Part shown: piece by piece, positions 55,044-63,804 of the stretch | Position numbering within the stretch: the stretch's first letter is position 1 | Layout: each line of letters opens with the position of its first letter | DNA from: CAWCQC01 sp963819905 | GTDB taxonomy: Bacteria; Actinomycetota; Thermoleophilia; Gaiellales; Gaiellaceae | Direction: 5' to 3' | NCBI GenBank assembly: GCA_963819905.1 | Contig: CAWFXP010000009.1 | Coordinates: 682,001 to 746,000, forward strand | Length of the DNA stretch: 64,000 nucleotides | Translations under genes and position numbers: made by a program | The notes under the pieces: model-generated | Database searches by the model: none | Told to the model about the DNA's origin: nothing | What the model saw: only the letters and a program-made list of their open reading frames with translations

Positions 55044-55763
55044 GTGCCGCTGCTCCGGCTGACGCTGGAGTACGACGGTTCCGAGCTCGCGGGCTGGGCC
55101 GCCCAGCCCGGCAGGCGCACCGTCGAGGGCGTCCTCGGCGAGGCGCTGACGTCGACCTACCTTCGCTGGCTGGAGCTCGGCGTCGCAGGCAGGACCGACG
55201 CGGGCGTTCATGCGACCGGTCAGGTTGCGAGCGTTCGCGTCGAGGGAGGCCCGCCACCGGGGCGCGCGGCCGAGGCGGTCAACGCCCGGCTTCCGGACGA
55301 CGTCTCAGTCGTCGAAGCGGGGGAGGCGCCGGACGGGTTTCATGCCCGCTTCTCCGCCCGCTCCCGCTCGTACCGCTACCGGATCTGGCGGCGGCGCACC
55401 CGCTCGCCGTTCGAGCTGCGCCGGTCGTGGTGGATCTCCCGTCCGCTCGACGAAGCCCAGCTTGCCGAGTCGGCCCGACTGGTTATCGGGGAGCACGACT
55501 TCCGCGCGTTCACGCCCACGGAGACCCAGCACGACGTCTTCGTCCGCACCGTCGAAGCCTGTGCCTGGGAGCGGGACGGCGACGTGCTGGCCCTGACGAT
55601 CACCGCGGACAGCTTCCTACGCCACATGGTGCGCACCCTCGTCGGGACGATGCTCGATCAGGAGCCGGAGGAGATCGAGAAGCTGCTCGCGGGGAGGCCG
55701 CGGACGGAGGCCGGCGCGACCGCGCCGCCGTACGGCCTGTACCTCGAGCGGGTCGGGTACTGA
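55044..55763 (+). CDS. truA: tRNA pseudouridine(38-40) synthase TruA
   Basis: A 239-residue protein, GTG start: LTLEYDGSELAGWAAQPGRR, catalytic GRTDAGVHATGQVAS with its Asp, SARSRSYRYRIWRRR, and SFLRHMVRTLVGTMLDQEPE. Isomerises U38-40 in the anticodon arm of tRNAs. Ten bases after rplQ, so likely the last gene of the alpha group. Confidence 0.95.
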   Translation: MPLLRLTLEYDGSELAGWAAQPGRRTVEGVLGEALTSTYLRWLELGVAGRTDAGVHATGQVASVRVEGGPPPGRAAEAVNARLPDDVSVVEAGEAPDGFHARFSARSRSYRYRIWRRRTRSPFELRRSWWISRPLDEAQLAESARLVIGEHDFRAFTPTETQHDVFVRTVEACAWERDGDVLALTITADSFLRHMVRTLVGTMLDQEPEEIEKLLAGRPRTEAGATAPPYGLYLERVGY

Positions 55764-55808
55764 GCCCCTCGGCGGGGCCCGCCCGCACCGCCGGTAGCAT
55801 CGAGCCCG

Positions 55809-56444
55809 ATGCGGTACGAGACCGTGCTCTTCGATCTCGACGGGACGCTGATCGACTCGGGCGAGGTGATTCTCGCCTCGTTTCGCCACGCCACGCAGAC
55901 GGTCCTCGCGCGGGTGATCCCGGACGATGACCTGATGGCGAACGTCGGTGGGCACGGTATCCGTGCCCAGATGGTCGAGTTCGACGTGGAGCGGGCGGAC
56001 GAGCTCGTGAGCGTCTACCGGGAGCACAACCTGGCCACGTACGCCGGGGTCGCGGTGTTCCCGGGCATCGCCGACGTCCTCGACTCGCTGCACGCCGAGA
56101 GCAGGCACCTCGGCCTGGTCACGGTCAAGGGGCGGCCGACGGTAGCGCTGACCTTCGAGATGCATCCGCTCGAGCACTACTTCGCCACGATCGTGACCGG
56201 CGACGACACGGTGCGGCACAAGCCCGATCCGGAGCCGCTCCAGCTCGCGCTCGAGCGGCTGGCGGCCGATCCGACGGGCGCCGTCTACGTCGGGGACTCC
56301 CCCTTCGACATCCGGGCTGCGAAGGCGGCCGGCATCGCCTCGGTCGCCGTTGGCTGGGGCCGCATCCACCGAAGGGAACGGCTCCTCGCCGAGCAGCCGG
56401 ACGTCTTCGTCGAGCGCCCGGAGGAGCTCCTGGATGCCCTCTGA
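55809..56444 (+). CDS. HAD-superfamily hydrolase (phosphoglycolate phosphatase/PpaX-like)
   Basis: A 211-residue protein: motif I LFDLDGTLIDSGEV (two Asp), motif II VTVKGRPT region, motif III Lys in RHKPDPEPLQLA, motif IV VGDSPFDIRAAKAAGI. A helical cap sits between I and II. Substrate not determinable: phosphoglycolate, pyrophosphate or a sugar phosphate. Its end overlaps ligA by 11 bases, implying coupling. Confidence 0.85.
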   Translation: MRYETVLFDLDGTLIDSGEVILASFRHATQTVLARVIPDDDLMANVGGHGIRAQMVEFDVERADELVSVYREHNLATYAGVAVFPGIADVLDSLHAESRHLGLVTVKGRPTVALTFEMHPLEHYFATIVTGDDTVRHKPDPEPLQLALERLAADPTGAVYVGDSPFDIRAAKAAGIASVAVGWGRIHRRERLLAEQPDVFVERPEELLDAL

Positions 56445-58452
56445 GGGCGAGCTCGCGACACGGGCCGCCGAGCTGCGGCGGCTGGTCGAGCACCACAACT
56501 ACCGCTACCACGTCCTCGCCGACCCCGAGGTCGAGGACGCCGAGTTCGATCTCCTGTTCGACGAGCTGAAGCGGCTCGAGGAGGAGCATCCCGACCTACG
56601 GACGCCGGACTCGCCCACCCTGCGCGTGGGCGGGCCGCCGGCGGAGGGCTTCGTCAAGGTCGACCATCTCACGGCCATGGGATCGCTCGAGAAGGTGACG
56701 ACGGACGAGGCGCTCGCCAAGTGGGAGGCCGACGTCCGAAAGCGGCTCGGAACGGACGAGCCGGTGGTCTTCGTCACCGAGCCCAAGATCGACGGCTTCG
56801 CGATCTCGCTCGTCTACGAGAACGGGATGTTCGTCCGGGGAGCAACGCGCGGCGACGGATCGCGGGGCGAGGACGTGACGCAGAACCTGCGCACCATCAG
56901 GGCCATTCCCCTCCGCCTGCGTGAGGTCGAGGGAGAGGACCCGCCGCCGCTCGTCGAGGTACGCGGGGAGATCTACTTCTCCCGGGAAGGCTTCGCCCGC
57001 TACCAGGAGCAGCAGCTGGCCGAGGGACGGAGCGCCGCGCCGAATGCCCGCAACGCCGCCGCCGGCTCGCTGCGCCTCCAGGACTCGCGCCTGACCGCGC
57101 GCCGGGAGCTCTCGATCTGGATCTACGGTCTCGGCTACCGGGAGGGGCTCTCGCTCGACGCTCACTCGGCGGCGCTCTCGTGGCTCCGCGAGCGCGGCTT
57201 CCGGACGAACCCCGACGTCGGCCGACACGAGACGATCGAGGAGGTCGCCGAGAAGGTCGCGGAGTGGGAGGAGCGGCGCCCGCGGCTCGACTACGAGATC
57301 GACGGCGTCGTCGTCAAGGTCGACTCGTTCGAGCAGGAGGCGCGGCTCGGGTCGCTCCACCAGCGGCCGCGCTGGGCGCGGGCGTACAAGTGGGCCCCGG
57401 ATCAGGCCCAGACCGTTCTCCGCGGCATCCACATCCGTGTCGGGCGAACCGGCGCCCTCAACCCGTGGGCGGAGCTCGAGCCCGTGGTGGTCGGGGGCGT
57501 CACCGTCTCGACCGCAACGCTCCACAACGAGGAGGACATCAACCGCAAGGACATCCGCGAGGGCGACACCGTGATCGTCCAGCGAGCCGGCGACGTGATC
57601 CCGCAGGTCGTCGGACCGGTGCTTCCGCATGCCAGGGGCACCAGGCCGTTCCGGATGCCCGCGAAGTGCCCGCTCTGCGGCGCGGCGGTCGAGAAGCCCG
57701 AGGGCGAGGCGATGCATCGCTGTCCGAACCGGGCCTGCCCTTCCCGGGGTCTCGAGACGCTCATCCACTGGGTCGGGGCGGCAATGGACATCGAGGGCGT
57801 CGGCGAGCAGTTCGTCAGGCGGCTCTGGAGCGAAGGGCTCCTGCGCTCGATGCCGGATCTCTACCGGCTGAGCGCCGAGCAGCTCGCCGGTCTCGACGGC
57901 TACGGCGAGATCTCGTCCGCAAAGGCGGTCGAGGCGATCGGCCGCTCGAAGGCCCAGCCCTTCTTCCGCATTCTCTTCGGCCTGAACATCCCGCAGGTCG
58001 GCTGGGTGACCGCCCAGACCCTGGCCCGGCATTTCGGCTCGATCGACGGGCTCGCCGAGGCGACGCCGGAGCAGATCATGGCCGTCGAGGGAGTCGGCCC
58101 CGACCGCGCCGAGGCGATCGCGGAGTGGTTCGCCGACGACGAGAACCGGCGCCTCGTCGCGGAGCTTCGCGAGCTCGGGCTTCGCCTCGAAGCCGGGGAG
58201 GAGGAGCGGCCGCGGGAAGGCCCCCTCACCGGCAAGTCGTACGTCATCACCGGGACGCTGGCCCGGCGGTCGCGAGAGCAGGCGAAGGCCGCGCTCGAGG
58301 AGCTCGGCGCCCGCGTCACCGACTCGGTGTCGAAGAAGACGGCCGGGCTCGTCGTCGGAGAGGATGCGGGCTCGAAGCTCGCCAAGGCGCAGTCGCTCGG
58401 CGTCGAGCTCCTCGACGAGGACGCGTTCGAGCGTCTATTGCGCGGCGAGTAG
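56434..58452 (+). CDS. ligA: NAD-dependent DNA ligase LigA
   Basis: A 672-residue protein: Ia domain HHNYRYHVLADPEVEDAEFD, adenylation KIDG with Lys118 (VFVTEPKIDGFAISLVYENG), OB-fold GRTGALNPWAELEPVVVGGV, the four-Cys zinc finger (KCPLCG ... HRCPNRACPSR), HhH repeats (DIEGVGEQFVRRLWSEGLL) and a C-terminal BRCT domain (LTGKSYVITGTLARRSREQA). Joins Okazaki fragments and repair nicks. ATG 56434 fits the family start. Converges on and overlaps the PBP gene by 18 bases. Confidence 0.97.
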   Translation: MPSEGELATRAAELRRLVEHHNYRYHVLADPEVEDAEFDLLFDELKRLEEEHPDLRTPDSPTLRVGGPPAEGFVKVDHLTAMGSLEKVTTDEALAKWEADVRKRLGTDEPVVFVTEPKIDGFAISLVYENGMFVRGATRGDGSRGEDVTQNLRTIRAIPLRLREVEGEDPPPLVEVRGEIYFSREGFARYQEQQLAEGRSAAPNARNAAAGSLRLQDSRLTARRELSIWIYGLGYREGLSLDAHSAALSWLRERGFRTNPDVGRHETIEEVAEKVAEWEERRPRLDYEIDGVVVKVDSFEQEARLGSLHQRPRWARAYKWAPDQAQTVLRGIHIRVGRTGALNPWAELEPVVVGGVTVSTATLHNEEDINRKDIREGDTVIVQRAGDVIPQVVGPVLPHARGTRPFRMPAKCPLCGAAVEKPEGEAMHRCPNRACPSRGLETLIHWVGAAMDIEGVGEQFVRRLWSEGLLRSMPDLYRLSAEQLAGLDGYGEISSAKAVEAIGRSKAQPFFRILFGLNIPQVGWVTAQTLARHFGSIDGLAEATPEQIMAVEGVGPDRAEAIAEWFADDENRRLVAELRELGLRLEAGEEERPREGPLTGKSYVITGTLARRSREQAKAALEELGARVTDSVSKKTAGLVVGEDAGSKLAKAQSLGVELLDEDAFERLLRGE

Positions 58453-59646
58453 CCGCGCGAAGCGGTCCTGCGCCTTGCGAGCAGCCCACGCGTTGACCGG
58501 GTGGCCGTTCATCACGAGCGCGAACACGTAGCCGGTGCCCGAGTATCCCGAGAGCGCAGACGCGACGCTCGTCGTTCCGGTCTTCGCCCTGACCCGGCCA
58601 CGGGCCGGACGAGTCGTCATCCGGTCGGCGAGCGTGCCGCTGACGCCGGCGACCGCGAGCGAGCCGACGAACGCCTGCGACACGGCGGGGTCCCGCACCG
58701 CCGAGACGAGGAGCGCGGCGACCATGCGGGCGGTCACCCGATCGCTTCGGGAGAGCCCCGATCCGTCGACGATTCGGACGCCCGCGAGCGGAACGTCTCG
58801 CTGCACGAGCTCGCGGCGGACCACCCTCGCCCCGGCCGCTGTCGTACCGCGCTCGAGCTCTTCGGCTCCGAGGAGCTTGAGGAGCATCTCTGCGTAGAAG
58901 TTGTCGCTCTCCGTCTCCATCACCTTGACGAGGCGGCGCATCGGTCGCGACGACACGCTCGCCAGCTCGACGGGCGAGGAGCGGGCCCGTCCGACGGCAG
59001 CCTTCTTCGAGACGCGAATCCCGGCCCGCTCGAGGGCGCGCTTGAAGGCGATGGCGGCGGCCAGGGCAGGCCTGTCCCAGGTTCGTCCGTCGAGCCACGC
59101 ACGATCGACCACGAGGGCCGACAGAGGCGGGCATTCGAGCTTGTAGAACGACGCCTTCCAGCCCGGAGCCGTCCGGCGGGAGTCGAAGTACGACTCGTCG
59201 CCGACCACGCGGCCGCTCACCCGCCGGATACCTCGCTGGCGGAGGCCACGGGCGAGCACGTCGAGATCGCCGCGCGAAAGCTCGGGATCGCCGAAGCCCT
59301 TGAGCACGAGATCGCCGTTCCAGCGGAGGCCTCGCCGCTCGCCTTCGCCGTAGACGACCGTGCGGATACGGAAACCGAGGCCCAGCTCGTCGAGTGCGGT
59401 GAGCCCGGTCGCCAGCTTCTCGTTCGACGCGGGCTGGAACGCCTTGCCCGGGTTTCGCGCGAAGACGGTCGCCCCGGAGGAGACGTCGACGGCGAGCGCG
59501 CCCGTCGCCGCGGGGGAGACGCCCTCGACCCTGAGCGCCCGGGCAAGCCGCGCCTCGAGCGGAGCGCCCGACGGCGCCGCGGTCGCAGCGCCCTCGAGCC
59601 CGAGCCAGAGCGTGACGAGGCAGGCGATCACGGTGGCCGCACGCAT
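58435..59646 (-). CDS. dacB: D-alanyl-D-alanine carboxypeptidase/endopeptidase (PBP4, DacB type)
   Basis: A 403-residue exported protein: signal peptide (TVIACLVTLWLGLEGAATAA), SxxK motif FQPASNEKLATGLTALDELG, second motif ESDNFYAEMLLKLLG (SDN), and KTG in VRAKTGTTSVASALSGYSGT. These are the class C low-molecular-weight PBP motifs in correct order. Trims peptidoglycan peptides outside the cell. Single gene between ligA and an acyl-CoA synthetase. Confidence 0.92.
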   Translation of the reverse strand: MRAATVIACLVTLWLGLEGAATAAPSGAPLEARLARALRVEGVSPAATGALAVDVSSGATVFARNPGKAFQPASNEKLATGLTALDELGLGFRIRTVVYGEGERRGLRWNGDLVLKGFGDPELSRGDLDVLARGLRQRGIRRVSGRVVGDESYFDSRRTAPGWKASFYKLECPPLSALVVDRAWLDGRTWDRPALAAAIAFKRALERAGIRVSKKAAVGRARSSPVELASVSSRPMRRLVKVMETESDNFYAEMLLKLLGAEELERGTTAAGARVVRRELVQRDVPLAGVRIVDGSGLSRSDRVTARMVAALLVSAVRDPAVSQAFVGSLAVAGVSGTLADRMTTRPARGRVRAKTGTTSVASALSGYSGTGYVFALVMNGHPVNAWAARKAQDRFARLLAAQ

Positions 59647-59672
59647 CGGCCGTCGAAGGTAGCAGCTGGCGG

Positions 59673-61415
59673 TTACGACGGGCCCGCGTACATCGTCTCG
59701 ATCTCGCGGGCGAAGTGCTCCTCGCAGACGTGCCGGCGGAGCTTGAGCGTCGGTGTGACCTCGCCCTCCTCGGGCAGGAAGTCCCGCGGGACGATTGCGA
59801 AGCGCTTGATCTGCTCGGGCCGCGCGAGGTCGCGGTTGACGTCGGCGACCGCCCGCTCGACGAGCGCCTCGACCTCGTCCGCAGTCCGAGCGACCCGAGC
59901 GACCTCGTCGTGTTCCACGCTGACGAGCGCAGCGAGGTACGGCCGTCGGTCGCCGACGACGAGGGCCTGGGAGACGAACGGGGACTGACGGAGCGCGTTC
60001 TCGATGTTCTGAGGCGAGACGTTCTTGCCGCCGGCCGTGATGATGACGTCCTTCTTGCGGTCGGTGATGGTCAGGAAGCCGTCGGCGTCGATCGAGCCGA
60101 CGTCGCCCGTATGCAGCCAGCCGTCCCCCGGGAGCACCTCGCGGGTGGCGCGCTCGTCACCCCAGTAGCCCACGAAGACCGTCTCGCCGCGCAGCATGAT
60201 CTCGCCGTCGTCGGCCACGCGCGCCTCGATGCCCGGAACGGGCAGGCCGACCGTCCCGAACCGGTAGCGGTCGGGCCGGTTGACGTGCGAGGCGGTCGTG
60301 CACTCGGTCTGGCCGTAGCCTTCGAGGATCACGACGCCGAGGGTGTGGAAGAAGTCCGCGACATCGGTCGCGAGGGGCGCCCCACCCGAGACGGCGAAGC
60401 GCAGGCGGCCGCCGAGCCTGGCTTTCACCTTCCCGAAGACGAGCCGCTCGGCGAGCGACCACTGGGCGGCGAGGCCCGGTGGGAGACGCTTTCCCGACTG
60501 ACGGTACGGCCCAGTCCTTCGCCCCACGCCGAGCGCCCAGTCGATCAGGCGCCGGCGCGGGCCGGTCGCCTCGGCGAAGGCGGCGGCGACGCCCGTCCTC
60601 ACCTTCTCGAACAGCCGGGGCACGCTCGGCAGGATCGTCGGAGACACGTCGAGAAGCGCGGCGGGGATGCGGTCGACGTCAGGGCAGTAGGCAACCGTGA
60701 AGCCGAGCCCGGCGCCCGCGTACTGCACGAGCCGGGCGAAGTTGTGAGCGAGCGGCAGGTAGAGAAGCACGCGATCGCCCCTGAGCAGGAACCCGGGGAT
60801 GCTTCCGACCATCTCGACCATGGCGTAGTAGTGGCGGTGGTGCAGCACGCACCCCTTCGGCGGCCCGGTCGTCCCGGACGTGTAGATGATCGTCAGGAGG
60901 TCGTCCTCACCGAGGGCGTCGCGGCGCCGCGCGAGATCCGCCTTCGCCCCGTCGCCCGCGGCTCGGCCCGAGGCGCGCACGTCCTCGAGGCGCAGCGCGC
61001 TCCCCGGCGAGCCCTCGATCGTCACGATCACGTCAAGGACCTCCTGCGCGCGCAGCGGCGCGATCTTCGCATACTGCTCCGCGTCCTCGCAGACGATCGC
61101 TCTCGCCCCGGCGTTCCCGATGATGTACGCGCATTCGACCGTCGAGCTCGTCGGGTAGATCGGCACGGTCACCGCGCCGATCGAGGCGAGCGCGTAGTCG
61201 ACGAGCGTCCACTCGACCCTGGTGCCCGCGAGGACGGCGACGCGATCTCCGCGCTCGATGCCCTTGAGGACGAACCCCGTCGCCAGCTCGTCGACTGCTG
61301 CGGCGGCCTCCGCCCAGGTGATCTCCCGCCACCCCTCGTCCTCTTCGACGAGGAACGCCGGCCAGGCGTATCCCGCGCTCGTCGCCGTCTGCCAGAGCCG
61401 CCAGAGCGTTCGCAC
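59673..61415 (-). CDS. long-chain acyl-CoA synthetase-like AMP-dependent ligase
   Basis: A 580-residue ANL enzyme: P-loop-like TIIYTSGTTGPPKGCVLHHR, VAYCPDVDRIPAALLDVSPT, VILEGYGQTECTTASHVNRP, TGDVGSIDADGFLTITDRKK and the C-terminal Lys region (TPTLKLRRHVCEEHF). This arrangement is that of FadD15/AMP-forming long-chain fatty acid:CoA ligases. It activates a carboxylic acid as acyl-AMP then acyl-CoA; chain length is inferred only from family resemblance. Confidence 0.88.
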   Translation of the reverse strand: MRTLWRLWQTATSAGYAWPAFLVEEDEGWREITWAEAAAAVDELATGFVLKGIERGDRVAVLAGTRVEWTLVDYALASIGAVTVPIYPTSSTVECAYIIGNAGARAIVCEDAEQYAKIAPLRAQEVLDVIVTIEGSPGSALRLEDVRASGRAAGDGAKADLARRRDALGEDDLLTIIYTSGTTGPPKGCVLHHRHYYAMVEMVGSIPGFLLRGDRVLLYLPLAHNFARLVQYAGAGLGFTVAYCPDVDRIPAALLDVSPTILPSVPRLFEKVRTGVAAAFAEATGPRRRLIDWALGVGRRTGPYRQSGKRLPPGLAAQWSLAERLVFGKVKARLGGRLRFAVSGGAPLATDVADFFHTLGVVILEGYGQTECTTASHVNRPDRYRFGTVGLPVPGIEARVADDGEIMLRGETVFVGYWGDERATREVLPGDGWLHTGDVGSIDADGFLTITDRKKDVIITAGGKNVSPQNIENALRQSPFVSQALVVGDRRPYLAALVSVEHDEVARVARTADEVEALVERAVADVNRDLARPEQIKRFAIVPRDFLPEEGEVTPTLKLRRHVCEEHFAREIETMYAGPS

Positions 61416-61501
61416 GCCACGACGCTAGCGCCTGCTGCTCGAGAAGGGAAGTGCTGCTCGACGCGGAAGACGTGCGCCTCGGTACCCTCTGGTTCTTCGC
61501 C

Positions 61502-62323
61502 ATGCGCACCATCTGGAACGGATCACTCAGCTTCGGGCTCGTCACGATCCCTGTCGGGCTGGCTGTTGCGCAGCAGCGACAGGACGTGTCCTTCCGGACA
61601 CTGCACCGCGAGTGCGGCACGCCGATCAAGCAGAAGCGGTACTGCCCGCAGCACGAGCGGGATGTCGAGGCCGACGAGCTCGTCAAGGGCTGGGAGTTCG
61701 CGAAGGGGCAGTACGTCGTGGTCGAGGAATCCGATCTCGAGGCGGTCGAGCTGAAGCGCTCGCGCCAGATCGAGCTGCTGCGGTTCGTCCCGCTCGCCCA
61801 GGTCGACCCGCTCTACTTCGACCGCGGCTACTACCTCGCCCCGGCGGCCGACGAGATCGGCCGGCGCCCCTACGCGCTGCTGCTCGAGGCTCTCCGCGGC
61901 ACCGAGATGGCAGCGGTCGGCAAGTTCGTGCTCTGGGGCAAGGAGAACCTCTGCCTGGTGCGCCCGCTCGAGGACGCGCTCGTGCTCGAGACGCTGTACT
62001 ACGCGGAGGACATCCGGTCCGACGCCGAGATCGCCGACGCGATCGGCACGACGGACGTGAAGAAGCCCGAGCTCGAGATGGCCCGCCAGCTCGTGGAGAG
62101 CCTGGCCGGCGACTTCGATCCCTCCGACTACCGGAACGAGTATCGCGGCGAGCTCAAGTCGATGCTCGAGTCGAAGCTCGCCGGCAAGGAGATCGTCAAG
62201 CCGGAGCCGGAGCCGGAGACCGCGCCCGCCGTCGACCTCGTCGAAGCGCTCAAGCAGTCGATCGCCGCTGCGAAGCCGACGCCGAAGAAGAAGCCGTCGC
62301 GGCGCAAGACCGCCGCGCGCTAG
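61502..62323 (+). CDS. ku: non-homologous end-joining protein Ku
   Basis: A 273-residue bacterial Ku: MRTIWNGSLSFGLVTIPVGL, RTLHRECGTPIKQKRYCPQH, GYYLAPAADEIGRRPYALLL, and KPELEMARQLVESLAGDFDP SDYRNEYR. The Lys/Pro-rich end (PKKKPSRRKTAAR) is the usual DNA-contacting tail. Binds broken DNA ends and recruits LigD, which is not in this window. ATG 61502 is used; the frame's earlier ATG at 61451 adds unconserved residues. Confidence 0.93.
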   Translation: MRTIWNGSLSFGLVTIPVGLAVAQQRQDVSFRTLHRECGTPIKQKRYCPQHERDVEADELVKGWEFAKGQYVVVEESDLEAVELKRSRQIELLRFVPLAQVDPLYFDRGYYLAPAADEIGRRPYALLLEALRGTEMAAVGKFVLWGKENLCLVRPLEDALVLETLYYAEDIRSDAEIADAIGTTDVKKPELEMARQLVESLAGDFDPSDYRNEYRGELKSMLESKLAGKEIVKPEPEPETAPAVDLVEALKQSIAAAKPTPKKKPSRRKTAAR

Positions 62324-62327
62324 GCCG

Positions 62328-62498
62328 CTATCCCGACGCCTGAGCGCTCCGCGCCGCTTCCAGCTGGGCCTGGAAGAGTGTCTTGTCGATCTTGCCCTGG
62401 TAGATCGGGATCGACTCCTCGATACACACCCGGATCACCTCCTGCCTGTCGATGCCGAGCTCCTTCGACAGCTCCTCGGGCGTGAGGTGATTCGCCAT
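62328..62498 (-). CDS. 56-residue conserved-looking protein, helix-turn-helix-like
   Basis: Begins MANHLTPEELSKELGIDRQE, then VIRVCIEESIPIYQGKIDKT and LFQAQLEAARSAQASG. AAAGGAGCG precedes the ATG at 62498. Two predicted helices with ELSKELGIDRQEVIRVC look like a small MerR/HTH-type fold, but it is too short to assign. It converges on ku. The gap 62499-62704 has no gene I can support. Confidence 0.6.
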   Translation of the reverse strand: MANHLTPEELSKELGIDRQEVIRVCIEESIPIYQGKIDKTLFQAQLEAARSAQASG

Positions 62499-62704
62499 CC
62501 GACGCTCCTTTCAGCCTCTCGACGGATGCCGTGCGGCGCACATGCGTCGTGCCACGGCAAGCCTCTGAAAACGACAAAGCCCGCCGTCACGATCGAGCAG
62601 CGGGCTCACCCACGACGCGTGCGACGGCCTCGTCAAGACCGTCGCCTGCCGTTCGGATGCATGACCTACAGGATAGGGGTTCACCGCGGGGGAAGCAACG
62701 GCGT

Positions 62705-63448
62705 TCAGACGGGGTTCGGAAGATCCAGGAACGTCGACTCGAGCGAGAAGCGCTCGGCCAGCAACCGGGCAAGCGCCTGCACCCCGAGCGTCTCGGTCGC
62801 GTAGTGGCCGGCCGCGACGAAGTGGATCCCGGCCTCGCGCGCCGTCATCATCGACGGCTCGGCCGGCTCACCGGTGACGTAGCAGTCGTATCCCTCCGCG
62901 GCTGCCTGCGCGAGCAGGCGTGCGGCCCCGCCCGAGCAGACGGCGACCCGTCGGATCTCCTCGGGGCCCGTGCCGAGAACCAGGGGCATTCGACCAAGGG
63001 CCTGCTCGATGCGGCTGCTCAGCTCCTCGACCGTACACGGCGCGTCGAGGCGGCCCCCGAAGCCGACGTCCGCGAAGCGCTCGAGCGATTCGACGCCGAG
63101 ACGACGGCAGAGGAGCGCGTTGTTGCCGATCTCCGGGTGCGCGTCGAGGGCGAGGTGGTAGGCGGCGAGGTTGAGGTCGGCCGCGAAGAGCCCCTCGAGC
63201 CGGGCGCGCAACGCCCGGTCGACGACGCGGGGATCGTTGTTCCAGAAGAGACCGTGGTGCACGACGAGCAGCTGCGCTCCGCTCGCCGCCGCCCGCTGGA
63301 ACAGCTCGAGGGACGCGGAGACGCCGGCGGCGACCTTGGTCACCGCGTCGGCGCCGACGACCTGGAGGCCGACCGGGCAGTGGTCGGGGTAGGCGTCGAC
63401 CGAGAGATACTCGTCCGCGAAGCCGACGATCTCGTCACGAGGTGCCAC
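62705..63448 (-). CDS. NIF3-like dinuclear metal centre protein
   Basis: A 247-residue protein, GTG start: FADEYLSVDAYPDHCPVGLQ, VVHHGLFWNNDPRVVDRALR (metal-binding HH), NLAAYHLALDAHPEIGNNAL and HFVAAGHYATETLGVQALAR (His, Glu ligands). Matches the Nif3/YbgI family in order and length (short form without the PII-like insert). Often annotated GTP cyclohydrolase type 2, but its real role is unsettled. Confidence 0.9.
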   Translation of the reverse strand: MAPRDEIVGFADEYLSVDAYPDHCPVGLQVVGADAVTKVAAGVSASLELFQRAAASGAQLLVVHHGLFWNNDPRVVDRALRARLEGLFAADLNLAAYHLALDAHPEIGNNALLCRRLGVESLERFADVGFGGRLDAPCTVEELSSRIEQALGRMPLVLGTGPEEIRRVAVCSGGAARLLAQAAAEGYDCYVTGEPAEPSMMTAREAGIHFVAAGHYATETLGVQALARLLAERFSLESTFLDLPNPV

Positions 63449-63473
63449 GGCGAAACGGTAACCTTCTGCCGTT

Positions 63474-63547
63474 CGGGGTGTAGCGCAGCCTGGTAGCGCG
63501 CGCCGTTCGGGTCGGCGAGGTCCCCGGTTCAAATCCGGGCACCCCGA
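63474..63547 (+). tRNA. tRNA-Pro(CGG)
   Basis: Acceptor CGGGGTG/CACCCCG, D arm GCGC..GCGC, anticodon arm CGCCG-TTCGGGT-CGGCG with anticodon CGG, T arm CCCGG-TTCAAAT-CCGGG, discriminator A. CCA not encoded. Followed at 63554 by a hairpin that may end it. Confidence 0.95.
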
Positions 63548-63553
63548 CTGCAA

Positions 63554-63732
63554 GAGGCGAGGGCTCTGCCTCGCCTCGCGCAGCGGCCGATCAGGCCGCG
63601 AAGCGTCGCCGGCGCCGTCAGGCGCCGGCACTTTGTCACGGGGGAACCCATGGTTCCCCCGTGGACCCCCTCCTTTCGAAAATACACGCGTTGCTCGCGC
63701 AGTGACGTAGCCCGGCCAAGCCGGGCTACGTC
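63554..63732. repeat. stack of five perfect hairpins
   Basis: Perfect inverted repeats at 63554-63577 (9-base arms), 63583-63599 (6), 63608-63629 (9, GCCGGCGCC-GTCA-GGCGCCGGC), 63637-63663 (12, CACGGGGGAACC arms) and 63704-63732 (13, GACGTAGCCCGGC arms). The first follows tRNA-Pro and may be its terminator. The rest fill the gap before the nitrilase gene. Confidence 0.85.
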
Positions 63733-63804
63733 GAGCTCCGAATCATCGTGATTCAAGGGAACGCGCCGAGAACGGTGCCAGTCAAGTGAAGCTATGCTCA
63801 ACGC

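Noticed and set aside
59715..61754. A 679-codon forward frame opposite the acyl-CoA synthetase
   Set aside because: The reverse strand carries every conserved ANL motif; the forward product is biased and motif-free.
62705..63631. Longer NIF3-like start reaching across tRNA-Pro
   Set aside because: The extra N-terminal residues translate the tRNA and flanking hairpins; GTG 63448 matches the family N-terminus.
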